Assembly: GCF_031127835.1 (NCBI RefSeq)
Contig: NZ_JARXHX010000010.1
Location: 124,001-188,000 of the forward strand
Source of the DNA: Pelagicoccus sp. SDUM812002
Lineage (GTDB): Bacteria > Verrucomicrobiota > Verrucomicrobiia > Opitutales > Opitutaceae
DNA: 64,000 nt
Direction of reading: 5' to 3'
In this document: one piece after another, positions 18,677 to 28,153 of the stretch
Numbering within the stretch: the first letter of the stretch is position 1
Layout of the letters: every line of letters starts with the position of its first letter
Position numbers and translations under genes: made by a program
The notes under the pieces: model-generated
Told to the model about the DNA's origin: nothing
What the model saw: the letters and a program-made list of their open reading frames with translations, nothing else
The model's database searches: none

Positions 18677-19381
18677 ATGCTCGCAAGACTTCGCAAATCA
18701 TTCTTCTCAGGACTCATCCTGCTCGCTCCGATCGGTATCACGTTCTTCGTGTTCAACTGGCTGGTCATCAAAGTCGGAGGAAACGTCAAGGAGCCGATCC
18801 TCAAACTACTTCTAATCCCGGAGAATCTTGTTTCCAGAGAGAGCCTCACCCTCGTCTGGGATACGCTCGCCACGATCATCGTCTTGCTCGCTATCACGCT
18901 CCTTGGTTTCCTCTCTCGGTACTTCATCGCAAAGTACCTTTTTTCGATTGGGGAACGTTTTCTCAACAACGTTCCAATTATAAATACGGTCTACACTTCC
19001 GTAAAACAGATCGTCGATACCTTCAGCTCCCAAAACCGAGCTGTTTTCCAGAAAGTAGTGCTTGTCGAATTTCCTAAGGAAGGCTGCCACGCCCTCGGAT
19101 TCCTAACCGGCGACGGAAAAGGTGAAGTGCAGCATAAGACCGACGACTTTCTTCAAAACGTTTTCGTCCCCACCACCCCAAATCCGACTAGCGGCTTCCT
19201 GGTCATGATGAGGAAGGAAGATATCCAAGTTTTGGATATGACAGTTGGCCAGGGTATGAAACTCATTATTTCCGGCGGAGCAGTAGCGCCTCCCTATCCT
19301 CCCGTAGAAAATAGCCTCAAGTTCAGGGAAGCAAAAGCCCCCCAGCCCCTCCAAGAGGAAGAGCCAAAGGATGCCGGCTGA
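18677..19381 (+). CDS. DUF502 family membrane protein
   Basis: A 234-residue protein with two hydrophobic segments (about residues 10-32 and 60-85) and the DUF502 signature LNNVPIINTVYTSVKQIVDTF. It includes PNPTSGFLVMMRKEDIQVLDM in the soluble part. It is an inner-membrane protein of unknown function. The last 11 bp overlap recO, indicating an operon. Confidence 0.85.
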   Translation: MLARLRKSFFSGLILLAPIGITFFVFNWLVIKVGGNVKEPILKLLLIPENLVSRESLTLVWDTLATIIVLLAITLLGFLSRYFIAKYLFSIGERFLNNVPIINTVYTSVKQIVDTFSSQNRAVFQKVVLVEFPKEGCHALGFLTGDGKGEVQHKTDDFLQNVFVPTTPNPTSGFLVMMRKEDIQVLDMTVGQGMKLIISGGAVAPPYPPVENSLKFREAKAPQPLQEEEPKDAG

Positions 19382-20000
19382 GAAGCTTATCGTCGCGGAC
19401 GCGATCGTACTGAAGCTAACGCCAACTGGCGAAACGTTCACCCAAGTCAGGCTCCTCTCTTCAGAGCGCGGTCTGCTGAGCGTGCTCAAACGAAACCGTA
19501 CCAAGGGTCAAGGATACGCAGTCGACATCTTCGACCAAGGTGAAGCGCATGTAGACTTCAAATCCGGGGAGAACGCAAACAACGGGTTCCTAACGGAATT
19601 CACTGTATCCAGAAAACGGACAGGACTCGGAAAAAGCTACGCCGCCCTGCAGGCAGCCTCTTGGATCTCTAACCTTTTACTCGCAAATCCATCCCACGAA
19701 GACGAACTGGGAGAGGAAACCTTCAACCTCACGGCTCGGGCTCTAGATTCCCTCTCCAATGGCGCCCCACCACAGGCAGTTTTGCTCAAATCGCTCTACG
19801 TCTACGCTCGCGATGAAGGCTATCCCGTCTTGGCTGACTGGTCCCACAAGCTACCTACTGAACTCTCTAGCAAAGTTACGGGCATTTTGAATACGCCACT
19901 GAACGAGATTTCTCACAGTAAAGAGGAGCAACAAGCTGCCTTCGCATCGCTCGCTCGCTACGTCGAGCACAACACCCATATCCGAATACCAAAGTACTGA
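19371..20000 (+). CDS. recO: RecO-like DNA repair protein
   Basis: Probable RecO, which helps RecA displace SSB in gap repair. An N-terminal OB-fold-like start (VADAIVLKLTPTGETFTQVR LLSSERG) matches the family, and the helical remainder is compatible. The product (209 residues) is somewhat shorter than typical RecO (about 240) and lacks the four-Cys zinc site. It overlaps the DUF502 gene by 11 bp and converges on the histidine kinase. Sequence similarity is modest, so the call is probable rather than certain. Confidence 0.7.
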   Translation: MPAEKLIVADAIVLKLTPTGETFTQVRLLSSERGLLSVLKRNRTKGQGYAVDIFDQGEAHVDFKSGENANNGFLTEFTVSRKRTGLGKSYAALQAASWISNLLLANPSHEDELGEETFNLTARALDSLSNGAPPQAVLLKSLYVYARDEGYPVLADWSHKLPTELSSKVTGILNTPLNEISHSKEEQQAAFASLARYVEHNTHIRIPKY

Positions 20001-20021
20001 CGGCCTAATAATTGGCCCGAT

Positions 20022-21944
20022 CTAGTCGACGACTGTCGTTTCCATATAAGCTTCCAGCTGTTTACGGAAGTTGGCATAAGAACCTTCGACCATATTTTTC
20101 CAGTGCTCTGCCTTAAGCGGCGAGCGACCATCATTGGCAATTAACTCCAAGCCCTTTGCGAGGTCCATGATATCGCGAGCCCCCAAAAGAGCTAACGCGC
20201 CTTTGAGCGAATGAGCACGCATACCTACCTCTTTCCGGTCGCCCTTATCTATAGATTCAACGAGACTTATTACCTCGGCGTCTACAATTGCCGTTGCTGT
20301 CTTCACAATGTCGGAACGGCTTGTATCCGGGGTTTTCATACGGTCAATGTAGGCTTCAAGCGTTCCAGCGTCCATACAATCGCGACCGCCCGAGCTTGGC
20401 GCTCTTTCAAGCAAAGCCTCACTCCCCGATGACTCGGACACCTTCTCAACAACCGCACCAGAACCAGAGGGAGCAGTAACCTTATCCTCAACTGGATCCG
20501 AGCTGTACATACGCTGATCTAGCACTTTCCGCAGCTGTCTGAAATCTACAGGCTTGTGTACGACTTCGACCATTCCCACCTCGATACAACGCATTTGATC
20601 TTGGCGGAAAACTTTCGCCGTCACACCCACGATCGGGACCGGAGGCTTGAGTTTCGAGTGGGCTAAAATTTTCTCAGTCGCCTCGTATCCGTTCATCTCA
20701 GGCAACATAACATCCATCAAAATCAGATCGTACTTGCCATCTTGATACACTTCCACCGCAGCTCGCCCATTGTCGACATGGTCGAAAGCTACACCGTAGT
20801 CCTGCAGGAAATGCCCCAAGATATCCGCATTGAGCTGGTTGTCTTCGACTACAAGAACTCGTTTGTCACCATTTCGGCATTTGGCTCTTTCAACGGAACG
20901 AACCGGTTCGTTGGGCATCACTTCGTTCGCAGATAAATCCTCCGACCATTTCTTTAACGGAAGGCTGAAGGAAAAAAGGCTCCCCCCTCCGCTCGGTTGC
21001 TTGAGCACCAACTCTCCCCCCATCTTCGCTGTGAGCTCTTTACTTATGGCAAGGCCTAGGCCAGTGCCCTCCGGGCTATCTGCTTGATCCCCCAAGCGAA
21101 AGAAAGGTTTGAAGATAGAATCACTTAACGATGGATCAACACCCGGTCCCGTATCCTGAATATCGATACACAATGAGTCTTCTCGCAAGCTAGCCGACAC
21201 TCGCACCCAACCTTGATCGGTAAACTTGATGGCATTGGCGATAAGGTTGCTCAAAACTTGAGTCACTCGCATACGAGGCAAAACGACTGTAGAGTGTAGC
21301 TCGTCGCCAACTTCGACCTCAACCTGCAAGCCTTTCGAACGGGCACGCTCCCGAAAAAGCCCAACTACTTCATGCACAAACTCGCTTAGATCTACCGACT
21401 CTGCCTTTAAGTTGATCTTCGACGTCGCCACCCTGGAGTATTCGAGGATGTCGTTAATCAATCCCTTGAGCATGTGATTGCACGACTGAAGCTTTTCCAA
21501 AATCGCCCGTTGGTTCACATTGAGAGTCGAGTCGTTCAACACGTTCGCGAAACCGATCACTCCGTTGAGAGCAACACGGAGCTCGTGGCTTACGGTCGTG
21601 AGAAAATCTAGCGATTCCCTCTCGACTGGCTCCATCCGCTTTTCGGAAGTGGTCGGGACGGATATCTCGGCGCAGACCAGCCCGTCCGACTCCTCGATCA
21701 TCTCGCAATTGAATGACGCAGGGAGAATTTCGCCCGACTTCCGTTTAAGATAGCCCGTTTTTCGCAGCGTCGAGTCCGACGACCCCGGAACGAAAGACGA
21801 CGCATCCTCAATGACTAGGCTTTGCCAATCTACTTCCGAATCCGGATCGAGCTCTAAGATAGCGCGCAGCGAATCCGGCATCCTGAGAACGCGACGCTTC
21901 GCGTTGAAAATCACCGTGAAATTCGTGTCCCCGCCGTTGCTCAT
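20022..21944 (-). CDS. Hybrid sensor histidine kinase (HisKA-HATPase-REC-HPt)
   Basis: A 640-residue phosphorelay protein with no obvious membrane segment. A PAS-like N-terminus (about 1-100) is followed by HisKA with FLTTVSHELRVALNGVIGFA (His near residue 120). The HATPase has N-box NLIANAIKF and G-boxes DTGPGVD and GTGLGLAISK. The receiver domain has LVVEDNQLNADIL and phospho-acceptor MDVMLPEMNG near residue 420. A C-terminal HPt domain has MRAHSLKGALALLGA. It ends a minus-strand pair, 10 bp after the LuxR-type regulator. The signal is unknown. Confidence 0.92.
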   Translation of the reverse strand: MSNGGDTNFTVIFNAKRRVLRMPDSLRAILELDPDSEVDWQSLVIEDASSFVPGSSDSTLRKTGYLKRKSGEILPASFNCEMIEESDGLVCAEISVPTTSEKRMEPVERESLDFLTTVSHELRVALNGVIGFANVLNDSTLNVNQRAILEKLQSCNHMLKGLINDILEYSRVATSKINLKAESVDLSEFVHEVVGLFRERARSKGLQVEVEVGDELHSTVVLPRMRVTQVLSNLIANAIKFTDQGWVRVSASLREDSLCIDIQDTGPGVDPSLSDSIFKPFFRLGDQADSPEGTGLGLAISKELTAKMGGELVLKQPSGGGSLFSFSLPLKKWSEDLSANEVMPNEPVRSVERAKCRNGDKRVLVVEDNQLNADILGHFLQDYGVAFDHVDNGRAAVEVYQDGKYDLILMDVMLPEMNGYEATEKILAHSKLKPPVPIVGVTAKVFRQDQMRCIEVGMVEVVHKPVDFRQLRKVLDQRMYSSDPVEDKVTAPSGSGAVVEKVSESSGSEALLERAPSSGGRDCMDAGTLEAYIDRMKTPDTSRSDIVKTATAIVDAEVISLVESIDKGDRKEVGMRAHSLKGALALLGARDIMDLAKGLELIANDGRSPLKAEHWKNMVEGSYANFRKQLEAYMETTVVD

Positions 21945-21954
21945 CGTTCGATTT

Positions 21955-22599
21955 CTAAAGCGTAACCAACCCCGTTCTGACCGCGAATAACGTCACTCCC
22001 GCAATATCGAAGATTTTCAGCTTTTTGGATATGTTACTTCGATGAGACTCTACCGTCTTGATGCTCAGTCCGAGATTTTGAGCTATCTCCTTATTCGTCA
22101 TACCAGATGCGACGAAGACCACAATTTGTCGCTCTCTATCGCTCAAGGTCTCGAGCAGCTCTCGCTGGTCAAGAGCGTCGGGCGAATCCGGTTGAGTTTG
22201 GGCCGAAGCCTTTACAAAAATGTTTCCACTGGCAACTGCTTCGATGGCCTGCTCGAAGACGCTGAACTCTTCTTTTTTGTTAAGAAATCCAGTCACTCCC
22301 ATTTGCAATAATGAGCCAATGCGCTTGGGGTCTTCCACCGAAGAAATGATCAGGATGCGCACATCAGGCTGCTCGCTTATCAAACGCTCTGCTAGTTCTT
22401 GGCCCGAGATGCCAGGCAGACGAAGGTCAAGGATCACCAAATCCGGGCGGTGCGCTTCGCAAAGCTTGTAAGCTTCCTCTCCCGTCGCGACCTCTCCGAT
22501 TATTTCGAAGCCAAATCGCTGGCGGATGATTCTACAGAGGAAGTCGCGAAACAAGGTTTCGTCTTCTGCGACGACTACTTTTGGATTGGGTTTGGACAT
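21955..22599 (-). CDS. NarL/LuxR-family response regulator
   Basis: A receiver domain (VVVAEDETLFRDFL, phospho-acceptor VILDLRLPGISG, Lys in GFLNKKEE) is joined to a LuxR-type helix-turn-helix (LSDRERQIVVFVASGMTNKE, SIKTVESHRSNISKKL). ATG 22599 is used; the longer frame begins at a TTG five codons upstream. It lies 10 bp before the hybrid kinase, so the two are probably one phosphorelay. About 220 bp upstream (22600-22818) carry no gene I can see. Confidence 0.9.
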   Translation of the reverse strand: MSKPNPKVVVAEDETLFRDFLCRIIRQRFGFEIIGEVATGEEAYKLCEAHRPDLVILDLRLPGISGQELAERLISEQPDVRILIISSVEDPKRIGSLLQMGVTGFLNKKEEFSVFEQAIEAVASGNIFVKASAQTQPDSPDALDQRELLETLSDRERQIVVFVASGMTNKEIAQNLGLSIKTVESHRSNISKKLKIFDIAGVTLFAVRTGLVTL

Positions 22600-22818
22600 T
22601 TTTTCGAAGTGCAATTCAAACCCGATGACAGGTCAAAAATTGGCAATGGATGGCTGTACTACTCGATCGGGGATATCGCTTTTTGGGACCCGCAGTGCGC
22701 CTCCCATCAAGCAGCATAAGAACTAGGTAGCTGAGACTCCGGGCGCAAGTTAAGTCTTCACTCAAAAGCGCCCCAAGAAAGTACCCTCCTTCACTTTGAG
22801 CCATAGCTGCGGACGACA

Positions 22819-24057
22819 TCAAGAACCACGGCGTATTTCGGAACCCTTGAAACGAATCTGGATACGCCAAACTTTCTTCATGCGGCAACGGATCTGGCCA
22901 GTTTGCAAATCGAACTCCTCGGGAATCTCGATCTTGTGCAGGTCCACCGACGCATGGTAGCCGCGTTCGGAAAAGATATCGATGAGCATAGCCATGGAGT
23001 GCGGATCGTCCAAGGTCGGATCCTCAGAGTTGATATGCGCGGAGCCGGTAATCGCGTGGTGCTTCACGATTGGCATTATCTTCTGCTCAATAAAATCGAT
23101 AACCCGATGGAATTGATCGCTATTCTCCATCTCGTACTGGTCGAGACGTCGCACGAGCTGCTGGCGAGCGCTTTCGATGATCTTCTTTGCGATCGGTAGA
23201 CGGTGCAGCGAGTCAAAGGTGCGAGGATCCAGCTCGAGCGAGCTCTGGTACTGGAGCTCCTTTATGATGTTCTGCCGCACTTCTGCCAAGTTTCCTTGGG
23301 CATTGATGAAGTGGTAATGGAAGACCTCACGAAGTGATTGCAGAGCATCGTATGTTGCCTCCTTAAAAACGCGGTAACGACGCTGGGCCGCTTTTGAGTC
23401 GGAGTCTGTGGACCGGTATTCCTTCGGCTCGCCGATCCCAGTGCGCTCCACCTCTTCGTTGTACTCGATGATCTCGCGCCCACGCTTCAACTGACGGGCC
23501 ACGCTTTCCTTCTCGTCGATGAAGAGCATCATGATGTGGATCAGAGGCTGCCGAAAGCTAGCCCTGTACTCTGTATTAAAAAACTCGGCGCGGAGCTGAA
23601 GCATTTTGTGGTAGAGCATTTTCATACACTCGACCTGAACGAAGGTGCGCGGAAAACCGTCCAGGATGGCTCCGTCCTCGTAGTCCGGCGAAAGCAAGCG
23701 CTCGAACAAGATGCTGATCACCTCGGTATCGCCCACCATTCCACCGGCGTCTTTGATGGCCCGCATCTCCGGCGTATCCAGCAAAGAGCTTACGACTATC
23801 GGTTCTGCTGTCAGCCCGCGTACTTCCTGGATGAAGGGAGTGTTTGTCCCCTTACCGGCACCCGGCGCGCCGCCGAGCAGTATCAGCTCTTGCGGAAAGT
23901 GCAGGCGCGTGCGGCCATACTTTTCTTCTAATTTGTTCCAAACCGTGTTGAAGATTATCTGAGCGTCCTTGACCTCAAGGTCCTGGTGCCTAGCGGCAAC
24001 GGAGTTGGCTTCTATTTCTCGTGGTTGGACGCTCGGTGGCAACGGTTTTTCGCTCAT
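22819..24057 (-). CDS. Adenylate-kinase-like nucleoside monophosphate kinase with C-terminal extension
   Basis: A 412-residue protein with an adenylate-kinase core at about residues 55-250. It has P-loop LLGGAPGAGKGTNTPF, SSLLDTPEMRAIKDAGGMV and the conserved ILDGFPRTFVQVECM. The family Arg-rich lid is altered, and about 150 extra C-terminal residues follow (AHINSEDPTLDDPHSMAMLI...). This size is about twice a normal Adk, so it may have a different NMP substrate or an added regulatory role. It follows the ACT-domain gene by 37 bp. Confidence 0.75.
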   Translation of the reverse strand: MSEKPLPPSVQPREIEANSVAARHQDLEVKDAQIIFNTVWNKLEEKYGRTRLHFPQELILLGGAPGAGKGTNTPFIQEVRGLTAEPIVVSSLLDTPEMRAIKDAGGMVGDTEVISILFERLLSPDYEDGAILDGFPRTFVQVECMKMLYHKMLQLRAEFFNTEYRASFRQPLIHIMMLFIDEKESVARQLKRGREIIEYNEEVERTGIGEPKEYRSTDSDSKAAQRRYRVFKEATYDALQSLREVFHYHFINAQGNLAEVRQNIIKELQYQSSLELDPRTFDSLHRLPIAKKIIESARQQLVRRLDQYEMENSDQFHRVIDFIEQKIMPIVKHHAITGSAHINSEDPTLDDPHSMAMLIDIFSERGYHASVDLHKIEIPEEFDLQTGQIRCRMKKVWRIQIRFKGSEIRRGS

Positions 24058-24094
24058 GTGTGGGCAGTGTGGATAGGAAGATAGGCGGGAATGA

Positions 24095-24559
24095 CTAGCG
24101 TGAAATGTCCCTTTGGCTCAAAACGCGAATGTTGTGCGTATTGAGAATATGGACGGCAAGATCGGTATCCTCAATACTGATGACTAAGGCGGAGCGTCCA
24201 TGAGGGCGGCTTACAAAAGCGTATATGTAGTGGATGTTAATCTCCGTCTGCAACAACGCCGCCAAAACGCGGTTGATATCGTGTTCCCCTACGATTTCCA
24301 CAGCGAGTACCTCGCTCTCGCTGAAGGTGACATCATGCTCCCAAAGAAGCTCCTTCGCCTTCTGCGGATCGTCCACGACCACTCGCGTTATCGCGCAGTC
24401 CGTCGTATCCAAGGTAGTGAGAGCCATCACGTGGATCGCGCTGTCGTCGAAGAGACGAAATATATCTGATAGACGCCCCACCTTGTTCTCCATAAAGATG
24501 GAGAGCTGCTTAACGGGATCCGGAACTGCGGTTTCTGTTTCGATCGAAGGGTTGTCCAT
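24095..24559 (-). CDS. ACT-domain protein
   Basis: A 154-residue protein with two ACT-like ligand-binding modules in tandem. The first starts KQLSIFMENKVGRLSDIFRL, and the second covers EVLAVEIVGEHDINRVLAAL to ALVISIEDTDLAVHIL. Such stand-alone ACT proteins bind amino acids and regulate enzymes. It is 37 bp upstream of the adenylate-kinase-like gene on the same strand and possibly in one operon with it. No partner enzyme is apparent. Confidence 0.8.
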   Translation of the reverse strand: MDNPSIETETAVPDPVKQLSIFMENKVGRLSDIFRLFDDSAIHVMALTTLDTTDCAITRVVVDDPQKAKELLWEHDVTFSESEVLAVEIVGEHDINRVLAALLQTEINIHYIYAFVSRPHGRSALVISIEDTDLAVHILNTHNIRVLSQRDISR

Positions 24560-24725
24560 CTAAATGATAATTCTAGATGCAGAATACGGGGCAAGAGGCT
24601 ATTACTTAAGAACCTAGGCCCAATTAGCAAGGATTCGCGCCGCTTCCGTGACAAACTCCGGCTCGCGTCGAGAAATCCATTTCCGCTTCTCAAACGCTCG
24701 ACTCATTCACTGTCCATATCGCTTC

Positions 24726-24800
24726 TGGTACTCCCGGCGGGAATCGAACCCACATCTTCGGCTTCGGAGACCAACATTCTATCCATTGAACTACGGGAGC
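24726..24800 (-). tRNA. tRNA-Arg (anticodon CCG)
   Basis: A 75-nt cloverleaf with CCA encoded. The acceptor stem GCTCCCG pairs with CGGGAGT, using one G-T pair. The D-stem is GTTC/GAAT. The anticodon loop CTCCGAA gives CCG, which reads CGG (Arg). The T-arm has GTGGG-TTCGATT-CCCGC. It stands between the ACT gene and lpdA on the minus strand. Confidence 0.93.
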
Positions 24801-24932
24801 GCCTGAAAACAATCGCGGAGATAATTCCGAAACCCGCCTACGAAAGTCGAGGGCAAAGCGTCAATAAATCAAAAGGTGGGCTGGCCGCTCCGCGGGCGAC
24901 CTGAAATTGCCGTACCTGCTAAACTGGAAATC

Positions 24933-26324
24933 CTAAATGTGGATCGCTTCCGAATGCGTATCCGCTGCGGCCTCGGCGAGGGCTTCGCTCATGGTCGGGT
25001 GAGCGTGGATAGTGCCATGGATCTCGTCGATCGTACCTTCCATTTCCATAGCTAGACAGTACTCCGTGATGAGCTCCGTCGCATCGCGTCCAATGATATG
25101 GGCGCCGAGGATTTCGCCTGTCTTCGCATCGCTGATAAGCTTGACGAAACCTTCCGAGTGGGCTCCAGCAACCGCTTTGCCTGAAGCGACGAAAGGGAAC
25201 TTGCCGACCTTATAGTCGAGCTTGAGCTCCTTGGCTTTCCTTTCGGTAACGCCAGTGCTGGCGATCTGCGGATTGCAATAGGTCGCTCCTGGGAAATTCT
25301 TGACACGGCGTGGCTTGGCGACGCCAAAGATGCCGTTGACTGCCTGGACTGCCTCGAAAGTCGCCACGTGAGCGAGCCAAGGTGGACCGATGATGTCGCC
25401 GGCAGCATAAATGCCCGCAACATTGGTCATGTACTTGTCGTCGACAACCAAGTAGTCACGCTCGGTCTTGAGGTTCAGCGAGGGATTAACTGCTCCGTCA
25501 AGGTAGGCTACTACGCCGACAGCCTGAATGACCGCATCCACCTCAATCTCCGATTTCTTCCCCTTCTTTTCGTAGACCAGCCTCACGCCGTTCTTGGTCA
25601 GTTCGGACTCCTTCACCTGCACGCCAAGCTCCGTCTTGATGCCCTGTTTCTTGAACTCGCGTCCTAGAACCTTAGCGATTTCCTCGTCCTCGACCGGTAC
25701 CAACTGGTCCATCACTTCGAGGATCGTCACTTCGGTTCCAAATGCGTTGAGGAAATAGGCGAACTCGACACCGATCGCGCCCGATCCAATGATGGCAATC
25801 GACTTTGGTTGCTCCTTCATCACGAGTGCCTCGCGGGAAGTCATGATGCGGTCGGAATCCGGCAGGAACGGCAAACGACGAGCACGGCAGCCAGTGGAGA
25901 TGAGAATGTTCGAGGTGCTGAGCTTCTTGCCCTTTTCCTTGCCTTCGACGATTGAGACCGTCTTCGCGTCGTCCACGTGCGCCTTGCCCACGAAGTAGTC
26001 GACCTTGTTCTTCTTGAAGAGAAACTCGATGCCCTTGGCCATCTGATCTGCGACGCCACGGGAGCGTTTGATGATCTTCGCGAAGTCGTAATCAACCGAT
26101 CCTACCGAGATGCCGAATTCCTCTGCCTTCTTGATGGAATGAATGAGCTCCGCGCTCTTCAATAGGGCCTTGCTGGGAATACAGCCCCAGTTCAAGCAGG
26201 TACCGCCAGCGCGATCCATCTCAACGCAAGCAACCTTCTTGCCGAGTTGTCCGGCGCGAATTGCAGCCGCGTAGCCTGCTGGGCCACCTCCTACTACTAC
26301 TAAATCGTATTTTACGTCAGCCAT
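24933..26324 (-). CDS. lpdA: Dihydrolipoyl dehydrogenase (E3)
   Basis: FAD-dependent E3 subunit of 2-oxoacid dehydrogenase or glycine-cleavage complexes; reoxidises dihydrolipoamide with NAD+. The FAD motif is VVVGGGPAGYAAAIRAGQLG, and the redox disulfide is GGTCLNWGCIPSKALL. The NAD motif is IIGSGAIGVEFAYFLNAFG, the second FAD site is YAAGDIIGPPWLAH, and the C-terminal catalytic His-Glu region is HAHPTMSEALAEA. Length 463 is normal. No E1 or E2 gene is next to it. Confidence 0.96.
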   Translation of the reverse strand: MADVKYDLVVVGGGPAGYAAAIRAGQLGKKVACVEMDRAGGTCLNWGCIPSKALLKSAELIHSIKKAEEFGISVGSVDYDFAKIIKRSRGVADQMAKGIEFLFKKNKVDYFVGKAHVDDAKTVSIVEGKEKGKKLSTSNILISTGCRARRLPFLPDSDRIMTSREALVMKEQPKSIAIIGSGAIGVEFAYFLNAFGTEVTILEVMDQLVPVEDEEIAKVLGREFKKQGIKTELGVQVKESELTKNGVRLVYEKKGKKSEIEVDAVIQAVGVVAYLDGAVNPSLNLKTERDYLVVDDKYMTNVAGIYAAGDIIGPPWLAHVATFEAVQAVNGIFGVAKPRRVKNFPGATYCNPQIASTGVTERKAKELKLDYKVGKFPFVASGKAVAGAHSEGFVKLISDAKTGEILGAHIIGRDATELITEYCLAMEMEGTIDEIHGTIHAHPTMSEALAEAAADTHSEAIHI

Positions 26325-26417
26325 ATTGAATGCGGATTAAGAAAGCCTAGCGGGATAGCCACCCTGCCCCGTAGTGTCTAGCGCAATCGCCCGAAAACCT
26401 CAGCTTGGCCCCTCCCA

Positions 26418-26876
26418 TTAAATGTCGATGACGTCGTCCTTGGCCTTCACCTTACGGGTCGAACGCTTACCTGCGGCGCCCCCGGTCCTCACCTTAACGG
26501 AGCTTCGCCTCGAGCCCCCAATCCAGTTCCCAAAGAGCAGGTTGAGGAAGGTCACCCACAGAGCTCCGAAGAACGCCGCCCAAAAACTCGCAACCTCGAA
26601 CCCGGGCACCAATTCCCCCACCAAAAGGTACAGCAGAGCATTGATGAACAAGATTCCTAACCCCAGTGTCAGCAGCACAAACGGCAGCGCTAGCAAAACG
26701 AGGATCGGCTTCAATACCGCGCTGAACAAGCCCAGCAGCAAAACCACGATCAAAAGCGTGGAATTTGCATCGTAGCTTATCCCGTCGATGAAATAACTGC
26801 CCAGCCACACGCCCAGACCGCTCACGATCCAACGCTTCAAAATTGAGGAAAATCCTTCTGAACCTTCACGACTCAT
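26418..26876 (-). CDS. Phage-holin-IV-like four-helix membrane protein
   Basis: A 152-residue protein with four hydrophobic segments (about 14-32, 38-60, 62-85, 95-115) matching the PF04020 holin-like family, found widely in bacteria outside phages. Characteristic are NSTLLIVVLLLGLFSAVLKP and LGILFINALLYLLVGELVPG. A basic C-terminal tail ends KAKDDVIDI. No lysis genes are close, so a phage role is unlikely. It is divergent from the glycosyltransferase. Confidence 0.8.
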   Translation of the reverse strand: MSREGSEGFSSILKRWIVSGLGVWLGSYFIDGISYDANSTLLIVVLLLGLFSAVLKPILVLLALPFVLLTLGLGILFINALLYLLVGELVPGFEVASFWAAFFGALWVTFLNLLFGNWIGGSRRSSVKVRTGGAAGKRSTRKVKAKDDVIDI

Positions 26877-26906
26877 AACCCTTTAAACACTCATTCAGCC
26901 CACCGG

Positions 26907-28088
26907 TTGCATGCGAGTGTAAAATCCGGCCACAAATCCTTGCTCAGCGCCCTACTCCCGCCAAACCTCACCCACGCTATTAACTTCGCCCCCCTCACAG
27001 TCGCCATCGTCCAGGACCACCTCCGCAACGGTGGCACCGAGCACCAGACCCTCGCCATCGCCCGAGGCCTCTCCGAGGCCGGCCATCAAGTCCACATCAT
27101 CGTCTTCAGACGCGGCGGCATTCTCGACGAACGGGCAACTAAAGACTCGTTACTCACTACTCACTACCTGAATCAACGGTTCCTCAAAACCGACTGGTTC
27201 GCTCCCGGCCTCAAGTCCCTCCTCACCCAAATCAGTCCCGACATGGTCGTGCCCATGGGCCGTATGGCCAACTGCCACGCCGGCTTGCTAGCCTCAGAAA
27301 AACAGCGTACCTACCAGCTTATCGCTACCTTCCGTACTGGCCGGAGCATCCCCTTCCTCTACCGCCGCGCCTTGCAACGGGCCGACCACATCGTAGCTAA
27401 CTCCCGCGAAGCCCTCGAGCGCCTCGCTTCTGACTACAGTATCCGCCGTCCCGATACCGCCACCGTCATCTACAACGGCTGCCTCCGCGACTTCGAAACC
27501 ACCATCCCCACCTTCTCACCGGAACCCAAAACACGGAACCCTTCTCCGGCTATCCATCTTGTGAGCGTCTCCATGTTTCGCCCGCAAAAAAAGCAAATCC
27601 GCCTCATCCAAATTTGCTCCCAGCTACCGAGGGACCTCGACTGGAAACTTACCCTTGCAGGTGCAGGCCCTACCCGTGCCGCCTGCCAAGCCGAAGCCCA
27701 GCGCCTCCGCGTTGCAGACCGCATCCATTTTCCCGGCCTCCTCAAGGACCCGCGCAGTCTCTACTTCGACTCCGACATCGCAGTCCACACCTCCGATCAA
27801 GAGTCCCTGCCCAACTTCCTCGTCGAGGCCCAAATGTCCGGCCTCCCCGTTGTCGCCTATGACGTCAATGGCGTTGGCGAAACCTTTCTCGACCAAAAAT
27901 CTGGCTACCTCATCCCCCACCGAGACGAAGCCACCTTCCTCGCCGCTCTCCTAAAACTCGCCCACGATCCCTCCCAACGCCTCCAGTTCGGCGACGCCGC
28001 TCGCGCTTTCGCCCAGAAAAACTTTTCCCTAAAATCGCAAACCACCGCGTACATCCGCCTTTTCAATTCGTTGGCCAATAACACCTGA
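26907..28088 (+). CDS. GT4-family glycosyltransferase
   Basis: A GT-B fold glycosyltransferase of 393 residues, perhaps in polysaccharide or lipid glycan synthesis. Signs are GGTEHQTLAIARGLSEAGH at the N-terminal domain, the acceptor region VANSREALERL, IYNGC, VSMFRPQKKQIRLIQ and the donor motif SDQESLPNFLVEAQMSGLPV. The start is a TTG at 26907, and the first 30 residues are not family-like, so the real start may be later. It stands alone between a membrane protein and uvrA. Confidence 0.85.
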   Translation: MHASVKSGHKSLLSALLPPNLTHAINFAPLTVAIVQDHLRNGGTEHQTLAIARGLSEAGHQVHIIVFRRGGILDERATKDSLLTTHYLNQRFLKTDWFAPGLKSLLTQISPDMVVPMGRMANCHAGLLASEKQRTYQLIATFRTGRSIPFLYRRALQRADHIVANSREALERLASDYSIRRPDTATVIYNGCLRDFETTIPTFSPEPKTRNPSPAIHLVSVSMFRPQKKQIRLIQICSQLPRDLDWKLTLAGAGPTRAACQAEAQRLRVADRIHFPGLLKDPRSLYFDSDIAVHTSDQESLPNFLVEAQMSGLPVVAYDVNGVGETFLDQKSGYLIPHRDEATFLAALLKLAHDPSQRLQFGDAARAFAQKNFSLKSQTTAYIRLFNSLANNT

Positions 28089-28153
28089 GTTCCAGAGCTT
28101 AGCCCTTGTGATCACCGTGCCCTTCGTAGGCGACTATCACCAAAGATTTCAAA

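Noticed and set aside
22736-22776. Terminator hairpin (GGGCGC...GCGCCC) after the adenylate-kinase-like gene
   Set aside because: The loop is over 20 bases and no U-tract follows on either strand.
26418-26876. Prophage indicated by a holin-like gene
   Set aside because: No endolysin, portal, capsid or integrase is nearby, and this holin-like family is common in ordinary chromosomes.
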